DNA from: Chlorops oryzae
Lineage: Eukaryota > Arthropoda > Insecta > Diptera > Chloropidae
Assembly (NCBI GenBank): GCA_020466095.1
Contig: CM035806.1
Location: forward strand, 136,474,180 to 136,538,179
DNA length: 64,000 nucleotides
Direction of reading: 5' to 3'
Part shown: one piece after another, positions 23,855-34,603 of the stretch
How positions within the stretch are numbered: position 1 is the stretch's first letter
Layout of the letters: each line of letters begins with the position of its first letter
Translations under genes and position numbers: made by a program
Notes under the pieces: model-generated
Told to the model about the DNA's origin: nothing
Database searches by the model: none
Seen by the model: the letters and a program-made list of their open reading frames with translations, nothing else

Positions 23855-24823
23855 ACAAGTAAGGGTGTTATAGTCAGGCGAGCCTGACAATAGAATACCC
23901 GACACATACACACATGTTCAAATAATTTTTAATATCAAGAGGTGTTTAAGACCATAAGGGGCCCCATATACCGACTTTTGATAGATTTATTTATGAAAAC
24001 TGCCCCTTTGCCACGCCTACTTTTCCAATTTTTGTTGAACTATAATCGGAGGCTTAAATATACGCTCAAATTTTAAGTTTCATTAAAATATTTCGAAAAT
24101 GTCCGATTTAAAGGCAGTTTTGGGATTTTTGTGACAGACCCTAGTACTGGAGGTACCCTTAATAAAGGACCGACCAAGGAAATTTTTTTGGAGGATGTTT
24201 ATTGCTACAAACGAAGCATAAGGGCCAAATTTCGTTCAAGTCCCATTTGAATTTCGGTTGTACGAGACAATTTTCGAAAACCGCCCTTCTGCCACGCCCA
24301 CTTTTTCAATTTTTGTAAATAATATTACTGGCCTTTAAATATGATCAAATATCAACTTTCATCAAAATATCTTGAAAAACTTCGATTTTAGAGCAGCTTT
24401 TGTGATTTTCGTAATAGACCCTAGTACTGGAGGTACCCCTAAAAATGGTTCGATCGGGTCCATTATCGAACTTAGTCTTACTCATGTCCCCGTGAGCACG
24501 CATACAAAATTTTGTCGCGATAGTTCAACTCCTTCGATAAGAAAACTGTATACAAATAGACGGACAGACAGACGGACAGACAGAAATATTTTAATGAAAC
24601 TTAAAATTTGAGCGTATGTTTAAGCCTCCGATTATAGTTCAACAAAAATTGGAAAAGTAGGCGTGGCAAAGGGGCAGTTTTCATAAATAAATATATCAAA
24701 AGTCGGTATATGGGGCCCCTTATGATCTTAAACACCTCTTGATATTAAAAATTATTTGAACATGTGTGTCTGTGTCGGGTATTCTATTGTCATGCTCGCC
24801 TGACTATAACACCCGTACTTGTT
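23855..24823. mobile_element. Helentron/DINE-like family A, foldback form
   Basis: Both outer ends are the ACAAGTA...GTCAGGCGAGCCTGAC end: forward at 23855 and reversed at 24823. The TATACCC hairpin is missing. The two arms meet near 24595, where AAACTTAAAATTTGAGCGTA inverts text near 24063-24085. Confidence 0.7.
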
Positions 24824-24859
24824 TTAATCCTTGTTTTTTTTTCCTTTCCTAAGGACTTT

Positions 24860-25563
24860 TTAAAATTTTTCAATGCATAGATGGAAAACCAATAAAAATT
24901 TCACTAGGCAACCCGAAATTTCAGGTCGGTAGCTAAATTAGAAGTATGTTAAATAAACTCCCAAAATCGAAATACGGTACATTTGTGTCAGATAAGATCG
25001 TCATGAGAGCAGGCGTCCCTCAAGGTAGTGTGCTTGGACCATTTTTATACCTTATCTACACCATCGACTTCCCAACTTACTCGGACAACACAGTTGCAAC
25101 TTTTGCCGACGATACTGCAATTCTAAGTACCCACAGCAATCATCGAACTGCATCTCTAAAACTTGGCAGCGCACATTAAACTCGTGGAGAAATGGCTGGC
25201 AAAGTGGCGCATCAAAATCAACGTAAAAAAATGCGTACACGTCACATTCACTCTCAGGAAAGAAACATGTCCTTCTGTGAAAATAAACAACGTCCTTATC
25301 CGCAGGCCAATGAGACCAAATATCTGGGTGTCCACTTAGATAGAAGGCTCACTTGGAAAGCCCATATAAACAGCAAAAAAAAGCAGATGAACCTTAAACT
25401 TCAACAGCTATTTTGGTTGCTAAATAAAAACTCCAAACTCAGCATCGAAAACAAAGTACTGCTCTATAAGGCTATTATTAAGCCAATCTGGACTTACGGA
25501 ATTGAGTTGTGGAGCTCTGCATGCAACACAACAATAGAAAAAATACAAAGAGTGCAAAATTTT
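24860..25563 (+). pseudogene. Non-LTR retrotransposon RT fragment (Jockey-like)
   Basis: The frame has the RT signatures AGVPQGSVLGP and FADDTAIL, the catalytic Asp pair. After a frameshift near 25170 it continues with ETKYLGVHLDRRLTWKAHI and the C-terminal IIKPIWTYGIELW...IQRVQNF. The order and spacing fit the palm and thumb of a Jockey-type RT. The 5' and 3' parts are missing, a stop (TAG) lies at the 25564 junction, and there is no endonuclease. A 50-bp piece of the same fragment is at 29811-29860. Confidence 0.85.
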
Positions 25564-25790
25564 TAGTGCAACTATTTTAAAACATCATAGCTCCTCCCTT
25601 TTTGACAACAAAAAGTACGGAAAGTTGCAAAGCGTAGTTTCATAAACAGCTTTGGTAACTTGCAACTAAATTTTGGTTTTTAAACTACTTGTATAACTTA
25701 AGTAGTTTGTTATAACTACTTTGCATTATCTATGCAACTGGAAATGTTTTTTGAAACGCCAATGCACCCCTTATGCAACAAGGACTATTT

Positions 25791-26862
25791 TTATACCCAG
25801 CGTAAGCGGGGTATATTAGTTTTGTGCGAATCTTGTAACAGGGAGAATTAAGCTCCGGAGATATAGACATATATATATAGAAATGATCAGGATCAAAAAC
25901 TGAATCGATTTAGACATGTCCGTCTGTCCGTCCGTCCGTCTGTCCGTCTGTCCGTCTGTCCGTCCGTCCGTCTGTCCGTCCGTCCGTGGTCGGATCTCCT
26001 CCGAAACGGCTGAACCAATCAAGTCGAAATTTGGCACACAGGTGTATCTGGATCCGAGTATGATCCTAAGTAAAAATGGGAGACATCCGCCCACCGCCAC
26101 GCCCACAAATGAATATAATGTGTTTTCAGTAAAATGCTTGTAACTTGCGAACCACTCAACACATTCCATTGATATTTGGTGTACTGCTAAACTACGGAAA
26201 GGGACATATCCTGGAAAAAAATGGACGCCGCCCTCCGTGAGCCACGCCCACAAATAAGCCCACAAATAAGGGCTTATCGTAACTTGTGAAGTAAAAGGCG
26301 TAGAAGCTTCAAATTCGCAACATAGGTTGACCAAGGCGAATGAAAGGTGTAGGAACAAAAATTAATGGAGCTGCCCACTGCCACGCCTACAAATGGAGAA
26401 TTTTCGTAACTTCCGAAGTAAAAGGCGTAGAAACTTCGAATTTGCAACATAGGTTCACCAAGGCGAATGAAAGGTGGAGGAAAAAATTTTTTGTGGCCCG
26501 CCCACTGCCACGCCCACAAATAAAAATTTTTCGTAACTTCCGAAGTAAAAGGCGTAGAAGCTTCAAATTCGCAACATAGGTTCACCAAGGCGAATGAAAG
26601 GTGTAGGAAAAAATTGTATTAGGCCCGCCCACTGCCACGCCCACAAATGAAGATTTTTCGTAACTTCCGAAGTAAAAGGCGTAGAAGCTTCAAATTCGCA
26701 ACATGGGTTCACCAAGGCGAATGAAAGGTGTAGGGAAATAATTTATGTTGCCCTCCCACTGCCACGCCCACAAATAGAGAAGCAAAACATAGTGCGCTAA
26801 TAATATCGGAACGCTGGGTATTTCAAAGTCGGGCTTGACCGACTTTAGCTTTCTTACTTGTT
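25791..26862 (+). mobile_element. Helentron/DINE-like family B insertion with precise ends
   Basis: It begins TATACCCAGCGTAAGCGGGG and ends at the hairpin GTCGGGCTTGACCGAC followed by TTCTTACTTGTT. Copy 1 of the duplication preserves the empty site, a run of T (21249-21257), so insertion was into T-rich DNA without a clear duplication, as Helitron-like elements do. It holds a GTCCGTCT microsatellite (25918-25987) and four tandem units of about 127 bp (26270-26780). Confidence 0.85.
26270..26780 (+). repeat. Tandem array of about 127-bp units in a family B element
   Basis: AAGTAAAAGGCGTAGAA recurs near 26289, 26417, 26542 and 26671, each followed by TTCGCAACATAGGTT (or a close variant) and a CCACTGCCACGCC block. 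Other family B copies have one unit. Confidence 0.85.
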
Positions 26863-27036
26863 TTTTCTTAAAAAGATGTTACCAAGTGCCACTAGGGAAG
26901 GAACGTGCACGCGGCCATCGTTGACATTTAATTGATCTACAATTACTTGTAATGGGGATTCAAAAAAATTAGAGAATGTTACAAAAAGAAAAAATGTTAA
27001 TTTCCTACTTTTTGAAGAAAGCGAAATTAACCTATG

Positions 27037-27084
<48 letters not shown>

Positions 27085-29478
27085 AAAAGTAAATTATTGA
27101 TAAATAAATATCCGGAAAATTATTTTCCCAAGTGGTGGACAATACTTATTACACTTCTTCCTCTCCCAATTAAAAGACTTGAAATTTAAATCGGAATGAG
27201 AACCGTAATCACAAGTTTCTCATAAGAACCTAATCTATGTAGAAATCCGAACGATGATCACAAGCAAAAATCGACAAAATAGACTTCTCTCCGAATTCAG
27301 TTGGTTGATATCTTATATTGATATTTCCCAAATGGAAGTCCTTAGGGCACCTGAACACGAGCGGTAGTTCGCGGCGCGTTGCGGCGCTGCGCGTTTCAAA
27401 GTACCTACACAGAAATGAATGGAAGCCTTTACACGAGCGTGCGTTGACTAGCGGCAAATTTTCGCCGCACGAGTTTCTCTGCGCCGCAGCGGTAACGCTG
27501 CGGTTTTGCGTTGTAGAGGTATTCGTTGTATGTATTCGTGGATGTAAAAAATGAAAAATAACGCGACATAAAGGACCGCTTGCGGGATAATGGACGCTAT
27601 TATCGACGAAAAAATTTTTAATTCGATTTTAACCATCTATCATAATATATGAAATAAGCAGAAAAAAAATGTTTTCTCGTGTCCAAGGGTTTTATTAACC
27701 CTTTTTTGCATGAAATATTGAAAATTGGGACAAAATTTGTTCCCTATTAAAAGGTTCGTAAACTCTTTACTGCTGTTTCCATCGTTCCGCACCGCAGACT
27801 TGCAGGTACCGTTATAAACCATGCTACATGGTCTGATCTCATTATAGCCTGGACATTGTTACGAGTCTGAGTGGCGTTCAGCCTAATGAACCTTCTAGTA
27901 GTTTGTTGCAATTATAAGCGAAATGAAATCCACTGGACTTACTTCGGCCTTCGTCCTGTACTTTGTACTTGGCAATTCATCTGACGCCATTTAACTACTT
28001 ATCGTGTCCGTCACTCTGTCTGTGTGTATTTCTGTCTGTCTGTCTGTCTGTCTGCCTGTTTGTCTGTTTGCCTTCGACTCTGGAGAGTGATGACAACGAG
28101 CAATTATTCCACCAAACGCTAATCATATCTGAAAGACGCATTCAAGCTAAGCTCCTTTAAGGATTTTATCCCTTACAACGTCTACGACGAGAGCCATCTT
28201 TTCGTGTTCTTTCTCATCGTTCCATCTTAATTTCGCCTTTATTTTTTGTTTGTTTATTTGTTTCCGTTGCTTGAACTTTCGTTTAGGTCGAAAATTAGGA
28301 ATAGGAAGGGTGTGACGTCATTGAAGGCTCACCAAATCGTTTATTGCAAAACTTTTCATATTTCGCACCATCGTTGCTCTCGTTGTCAACGCCGCCAACG
28401 TCGCAATCGTCATGGTCGCGGTGTTGCTTTAAATGACAAGAAGCGAATTTTTGAAGCCGAAAATGAATGGCTTCACTAATACAACATTGAGCACTTTAAC
28501 CGGATGTGATTTTCTTCGGAAAGGAAACTTTCTTTCATCGAAAACAAATATAAATATATACTTTCAAATTGAATGATCAACAAAAATGTTTGAAAAACTT
28601 TTGCAGCTTCCTTTCAACGATAATTTGTTGGTAATATTTTAAGAACGAAAAAAAAAGAGAAAACCAACACTTTCTGGGATTATGTTTTGAATGGGGATGA
28701 TATTTTTTGTTCATTCAAAACGTTTTACGCGAATTTATTTATAAGCAGTCTACTTTCCCCAAGTAATTGAACACTTTAAAAGGGCTACATCCTACAGATG
28801 TTGACGTTTTCGTTAGCAGGCAGGCTAAAACCACCATGAAAATGCTCCTTGACTTCTTTAAAGCATCTATCTATCTGTTCTCACATTCTTGTACAGCAAC
28901 TTGTTTCCAATTCTGTGTGATTGCCCCTCTAAATTTCCCATTTCGTATCACGTTCGGAGACTGCTTGCTATCCGCACATGAAACAGAGCACCAGTGTATG
29001 AGTAATATTTCTCTGATCACAATACGTATACGTCGAAGTGGCCAGAAACATGCAATCGCATTGAAATTTCGCAGGGAAATTGCTAGTTTCGCTTTTCGTG
29101 AGCCCTTGGTGCTTAAGGTTAGCGCAACTATTTGTGAAAAAAAAAAAAAAAAACCCAAAACGAAAATGTGTTCTTACGCCGGAAAACGACCATTAAAATA
29201 GTATTATTATATTACCTACACAAAAATTGAAGAAAAAAAGTTGTGGGCCCATCTCAGCAAACAACACTTTTGTTTGGATCTCAAAAGTGGGGGCCTTGGT
29301 TCACCTATATCATATTTCACCCTTAAATTCATTCGCATCCGATTTCTATCACTAAAATACCATTGATTTTGCTCATAATAAACTATGAAAAATAACCAAC
29401 AAAAAAGTGTTTTTTTTTTGGAAAATTTTTCAAGTATAATTTGCCTTCCCCAGGTAGCTTATTCTATCCCAAAATAAA

Positions 29479-29709
29479 ACAAGTAAGGGTGTTATAGTCA
29501 GGCGAGCCTGACAATAGAATACCCGACACATACACACATGTTCAAATAATTTTTAATATCAAGAGGTGTTTAAGACCATAAGGGGCCCCATATACCGACT
29601 TTTGTTAAATTTCTTTATGAAAACCGCCCATTTGCCACGCCCACTTTTCCAATTTTTGTTGAACTATAATCGGAGGCTTAAATATACGCTCAAATTTTAA
29701 GTACTTGTT
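29479..29709. mobile_element. Helentron/DINE-like family A, internally deleted copy
   Basis: This is the counterpart of 23855-24823 in copy 2. The text runs from ACAAGTAAGGGTG to TCAAATTTTAAGT and then directly to ACTTGTTTTAATCC, so 737 bp of the foldback are gone. Confidence 0.8.
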
Positions 29710-29860
29710 TTAATCCTTGTTTTTTTTTCCTTTCCTAAGGACATTTTAAAATTTTTCAATGCATAGATGGAAAACCAATAAAAATTTCACTAGGCAACCC
29801 GAAATTTCAGGTCGGTAGCTAAATTAGAAGTATGTTAAATAAACTCCCAAAATCGAAATA

Positions 29861-30143
29861 TCCCTGGCCAAAACCATGTGCCTGTGCGAGGGTTAACAGC
29901 TGACGACTCTCTGAAATCATGAGAGAAAATAATTTTTACTTGCATTAAATAAATTGAAATGTGGAATTGTTAAGACTTTTGACACTTGAACAGAATTTAA
30001 CCCTATGCAAGTCTCTTTCGATATCAGTACAGGTTAATTACTCTATGCACTCATTAGCGCAAGTATTCATTTCATTTGATTTCATATTGTTTCGATTCGA
30101 TTCGCGTATGATTTGCATGTGCATATTTCCAAGTAAAACTTAC
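29861..30143. other. CapaR: Intron sequence next to receptor exon 1
   Basis: This is single-copy-looking sequence between the end of duplication copy 2 and the exon 1 donor. It contains no recognised element. Confidence 0.5.
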
Positions 30144-30422
30144 CAGAAGTGCCTGCTGCAAGGGTAGCTGTTGCGGTCCTTGTCGGTACTCCAAATATCT
30201 CTCTCGCGTGCAATTGAAATGCGAACTATCCGGATCGCATGGATGATAGTCGTACGTTGAATTCGTAAATTGTATGTATGACACGGAGTCATTACTCATA
30301 AAGATCCCAGCTAGGCTATTGCCTAGCCATTGTTCGGTAGCATTGTGGCTATTAGTTGGATTCAATGCAATATCGCCATCATCAACGCTTGTTGAGGGAA
30401 AAGCTAACGAATTGTTGGACAT
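30144..30422 (-). CDS. CapaR: CAPA receptor, coding exon 1 (N-terminal ectodomain)
   Basis: This exon encodes 93 residues of the extracellular N-terminus of a class A neuropeptide GPCR. In Drosophila the CAPA receptor responds to CAPA peptides through calcium signalling, mainly in Malpighian tubules. The segment has five N-glycosylation sequons (Asn3, 27, 44, 54, 70) and ends in LPLQQALL, just before TM1. The ATG at 30422 is the first in frame after an upstream stop (its -3 base is T, so context is only moderate); Met42 is a possible later start. The exon ends in phase 0 before a GT donor at 30143-30142 (GTAAGT) and joins in frame to VTIIFGG at 4989. The family is firm from the joined protein. 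The choice of CapaR over a pyrokinin receptor rests on remembered family resemblance. Confidence 0.8.
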
Positions 30423-30565
30423 TGAAATGGGAAAGCTCGTTGGCTCGTACGCTTGCTGCTGGCTAAGGGGCTGTTGTTCTCGTTGTTATGGCTATTATTT
30501 TCGATTTTCTTGCTATAATTTGGAATGTTTTGCTCTATGGTTTTTGTCGTTGGGCTACGCTGCAT
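30404..30565 (-). other. Overlapping uORF upstream of the CAPA receptor start
   Basis: An ATG at 30565 opens a 53-codon frame (MQRSPTTKTIEQNI...) that runs over the receptor ATG at 30422 in another frame and stops at TAG 30406-30404. If the exon reaches this far upstream without splicing, scanning ribosomes would meet this ATG first, which would lower receptor translation. No transcript evidence is available; the 5' end of the exon cannot be placed from sequence alone. Confidence 0.35.
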
Positions 30566-30785
30566 TATCTGTTAAACGATTAAAAAGGAAACACTTTAGC
30601 GGGTTGCTGAGGTTTCATTAGAAAATCACTTAATCTCATGCATACGATTGGTGTTGTACTATTGCTGCTGCTGCTGTGGCAATTGCCATCGGAATTATCA
30701 ACAAGTTGAACTCACATCATTGAAGCCGAACATAATTTATACGTTTTCGATATGCGGTTTATCTTGTCTTTACTTTTCCTTCGAT

Positions 30786-30819
<34 letters not shown>

Positions 30820-33349
30820 GTAATGCGATCATCAATTAAATAAACAATTCAGTCAGCTTATTAATCTCTTTACCAATTCCGTTCATAATGAATTCACAGA
30901 ATTCCTATTGAGAATCCCATTTTCGCGAAATTCAATTTCGAGGGTATTAATTTAATCGCCCACGCTTCACATAATTTAATTAATTAATTATCATCATTAC
31001 ACCACCAACGCTTCCGTTACGTATCATTTTATTTCAATGGAGAAATTATGGCATATGAATAAAAAAAAAACCAAAATTCAAAGCCACCATCACAACCAGC
31101 AGCAGCAGCAGCAGCAACAAGAACACCAATAATAATTTTATTAAATTTCATTTAAGGTTTGAAAACTCTTTTTTGAAGAACACACAATACTCCCACGTAT
31201 GTCCACGACGTCTACGTACTGCGGCGGCACAATTCATAGCCGCACTGTGATCACATTTTAATAAGCCGATTCGCCTGCGACGAGTTCGTGAAGCCGTGAA
31301 GCCGTTAAGCCGTAACCGCCTGCAGGAAAAAAATAAAATAAAATAAAATAAATAAATAAAATAACACATAATATCAAATATTAATATATCGGACCCAGGC
31401 AACTAAAGTGGCACAACTCAAAATTTGTTATTTTTCAGAAACCACGAAAACCGAAATGCATCGCAGTGTCAATCAAAGCAAGAAGAAAGGCACTATGGCT
31501 TTTGTTCGGCCTTTTATGATAAGAAAAACTGAATGGAATTTTTCCTGCAGGTAGACAGGTGACTTAGGAACAAGATTCATAGCATAACTCGAAATTCAAA
31601 AATTTTGTGTTGTGTCACTTTAGTTGCATGGGTGTAATATATTCGTATACATTCACGCAATTACACATGCATGTGCAAACACAGTCATATATGTGTTCCT
31701 AGGCACATGCATATGCATGCGTTATAATTTATCTACGATAAGAAAAAGCTGAAATCTTTTTTCTAGCTCGTCGTCTCTGAGGTTATCTCTTGTTCATTAA
31801 AATATAAATCAGTTTCTTCTTCCTTTCCTCATTTTATTTATCTACTTGTTTTTCTGATTTTTTTGGTTGTTTATTTATTTATGTATTTTTTTTTTTTTTC
31901 TTTCTCCTTTAAATTCTCATGTACTTGAAGACAAAATTAGCGTACGAAAATTTGATGTGACCAGAAATTCAAGCACATCGATTGGAGAAATAAATCCCAA
32001 ATGCGACTCTCACAGATGAGCGGAATCACAATCATCCGCTTACATGACAATTACAAACGGATATGTGACGAGCACAGTGTGACAATTCGACGCAAGTTGT
32101 AACAGAAATAATGTATTACATTGATTAGTCCGAGCTTGAGTCTGCGAGTCTGCGAGATTGGTTAAAACACGAAGTTAATCGATTAGGGATCTACCATCTT
32201 AACTGCAGGGACACAACCTTAGGCAGGAGTTTCCAGCCTGGGACAGTTTTTCTTTGAGGTTTCCAGAGGGTCCAATGTATAAATAGTTCGACCAATAAAA
32301 GTAACGAATGAATATCTTACGCCTAATTCGAACAGTTCTTTTATATATGTACCAGACATTCTGGGCTTATGTTCAATCAACCCTCTTCTCATCGTCTCCT
32401 CCCCTCTCCACGCTCCCGGTGGGCGCGAAATATAAAATAGTAGGTACGAATTTAGAGGGCTGCAGAAATGCATTTGCTTTTTCCATACTTTCAGGTACTT
32501 ATTGTATAGTGCAATACAAATAAAGAAAACAATCGCAATAAATACGCTCAAAACATGACTTATAAATTACAAGAACAAATACTTCACGGATTTGTTTTTG
32601 TCCAGTCAAATAGTATTTGTTATTACGCTCTGCGGTTACAGTTATAATTTGGCAACATCGTTACAAATAATTCTATCACTTAATGATCACTCTAAGTACT
32701 TATAGTATAAGAGCATTGGTATGTACCTTCGTTCGCTCACCAACAATGATATGAAAAAAATTTTATTTCTCATAAATAAGGCTCTTAAAATTAAAAATAA
32801 AAATAAAAATTGATAGAATAACGAAATTGAAATCCAAGATTTGACACAAAAAAGAATTTATAATAAATTTCTTAAAACTCTCAATGATACCAAAATACTA
32901 TAAGTACTTATTGAAGAGTACAAGCATTTACAATTACTTTTTATCCGAAGTAGTTGCCTCTCATTTAACTAGTAATTATTCATTTGTTCTCAATTGCTAT
33001 TCTACTCGAACTAGTTTGTGAGTATTGCTGTTTGTATTTATTCAACCTAAAAGTTTAGAGGATTAGAACGTAATTTAATTGTGCTATCTACAAATGTCTT
33101 AATGTCTCATATAAATGCATTCATGCAGCCATCTAGTACGAATAGCACGGCGGTAGAACCAAATATAGATTGAGCAATCTCTGGCTGCTTAAGGAGCCTG
33201 GAGGAAGTTGAGCAACTTTTCACTTGATCGTTTGAAGGTTTACATAGTCCTTAGATTGTTCTTCAACCAGAAGTTCAGTCGACCCTCTTTAATTCGAAAC
33301 TCATGGGACTTGGAAAATATTTTGAATTATCGAGAGTTTGTAGAGTGAA

Positions 33350-33490
33350 TGCCTACCACCACCACATAAAGTAAGCTATTGGCAGGCAGTTCGCCTACAA
33401 TCTCGTATACTTTTTAAGCTATTAATATTCAGGTCGCTTACAGTCTCGTACACTTTGTGGGCGGTAGGAAATTTTGGACGCTGGGTAAAC
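33350..33490 (+). repeat. Repeat C, uninterrupted copy
   Basis: It holds GCAGTTCGCCTACAATCTCG, GCTATTAATATTCAGGTCGC and TTACAGTCTCG. It is the reference copy that shows the empty sites for the MITEs at 39004-39576 and 53156-53600. Confidence 0.7.
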
Positions 33491-34380
33491 GCTTTTTGCG
33501 GTTTCTGCAAGAAAACTTAAAACAAAAGGAGTGTCTTCGACACTCTTCAGAAAATTCAACTTAAAAATTTCACTCAAAAACGAAACTGAAAAATTATCGT
33601 TCCAACTCGATTGTATTTTATGTACATAAGTACCTACTAAACAAAATTGATTCAGAATGTAGAAGCTTTTTGTTTTAACCTTATATCACCAACGTTATGA
33701 TAACTCGAGCAACTATCGAAGTGGAAACTTTTCGGCCAAAATCTAAATCGGTCGTCATGCAGTCGAATGTCGCTACGTTTCTATGATTAAAAGTTAGATA
33801 AGGCTCTCCCCCTTTCTCTTCATACCGCGCTCTACTGTCTCTCCAATGCACAAAATAAATCAAAATTTGACTATTTTTGTTTATTAAAATAATATCCACC
33901 GGGTTAGCATAACACACTGATTACTGCATAACGGAATAAAGCCAAACAAGTTTCAAACGAATTTTGTTCATTTCTGAAGTTCTTTTTTAACTTTGTTCAA
34001 ATAGAAACGCAATCAAAAATTTTTGGATTCCGTAATAACTACCTCATGCAAAAATTATCGTTAGTATACTTGAGCTTTAACAACTGTCAAGAGCCCACTG
34101 TCGTTTTGTGCTATGTTCGAGGAGAAGAATACATATAAATGTTTTGACATTAAAATCTAGTTTTCCTCGTATATCTTTACTCAATTGGCACGATTCTGGT
34201 GCCGACGGTGATGCGTGATGCTGATACTGACACATTCTGGAGGGTGTAGATGAGAGTTTCATACACCGACGACTTGGAATCAAACTCTTAATATTGGTTA
34301 TTTGACAGTCCCTTTCGTTGCTCATTTCGAGACAATTTCACATTAGTACGTTAAGTTGTCGGAACTGTCACCCGCAAACA

Positions 34381-34540
34381 AGCGATAAAGATAAGCCGAA
34401 TATCTCTCTATATATATCTCTCTCTCTCGCTCCCTCTCGCACTCTTTGTGGTTGTTGACGTTTAGCGTGCAGGGCAATAAAACGAATTAAAAGCAAAAAA
34501 CGCACAGCCGCAGCATCCCCATCCCCATCGCCATCCCCCT
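34381..34540 (-). promoter_or_regulatory. Possible upstream regulatory DNA with GATA and GAGA words
   Basis: AGCGATAAAGATAAG (34381-34395) holds two GATA words, and CT-rich stretches (34398-34445) read as GAGAG on the minus strand, a motif bound by GAGA factor at many fly promoters. It lies about 4 kb upstream of the receptor start. Linking it to the receptor is inference; such short motifs occur by chance. Confidence 0.2.
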
Positions 34541-34603
34541 CAATATTCCAGTCCTCATCACGTTTGCGGTTCTCGTAGCAGGTAATGGGCTACAGAATTG
34601 TTT

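Larger units (their letters stand above)
21026..24974 (+). repeat. Large direct duplication, copy 1
   Basis: It matches 25565-29860 almost base for base outside two large differences. Copy 1 lacks the family B insertion and keeps a 737-bp foldback part of a family A element. It includes a GC-richer block (21740-21915) starting GGGCACCTGCACACGAGCGG after TTA, which may be a DNA-element end. A (GA)n run lies at about 21435-21476, and a 143-codon open frame (23142-23573) has no known motif. Confidence 0.9.
25565..29860 (+). repeat. Large direct duplication, copy 2
   Basis: It starts with the same AGTGCAACTATTTTAAAACA as copy 1 (21026) and stops in the same Jockey fragment at AATCGAAATA. It carries an extra 1.07-kb family B element at 25791-26862 and lacks 737 bp of family A. 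The (GA)n run (about 27045-27080), GTCT run and poly-A lengths also differ. The 144-codon frame at 28767-29201 mirrors copy 1. Confidence 0.9.
4990..30143 (-). other. CapaR: Giant first coding intron of the CAPA receptor
   Basis: The in-frame phase-0 join between LPLQQALL (ending 30144) and VTIIFGG (starting 4989) implies a 25,154-bp intron. The other introns are 1,364 bp (3475-4838), 576 bp (2808-3383) and 108 bp (2500-2607). The intron holds Helentron-like elements, MITEs, a hAT element, Jockey RT fragments and several kb-scale duplications, each listed separately. I find no nested host gene in it. Any real collapse or false duplication in the assembly would change its length. Confidence 0.75.
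30566..34603. other. Upstream region of the CAPA receptor, no gene recognised
   Basis: It includes short CTG (about 30662-30676) and CAG (31098-31117) runs, poly-T (30789-30818), (AAATA)n near 31328-31370, a repeat C piece at 33350-33490 and a pogo/Tigger-like end at 33280-33345 (CAGTCGACCCTCTTTAATTC). Open frames up to 110 codons (e.g. 32219-32551 minus) have no recognisable motif. Non-coding 5' exons of the receptor may lie here. Confidence 0.4.

Noticed and set aside
25816..26588. Minus-strand frames of 180 and 104 codons
   Set aside because: They run through the family B tandem units and the GTCY microsatellite; they are repeat translations.
23142..29201. Conserved 143/144-codon protein found twice
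   Set aside because: The two copies are parts of one near-identical duplication, so their agreement is not evidence of selection. No motif is visible and the frame opens on a non-ATG codon.
32219..32551. 110-codon minus-strand gene
   Set aside because: No recognisable domain, no supporting splice or start context, and a length compatible with chance.
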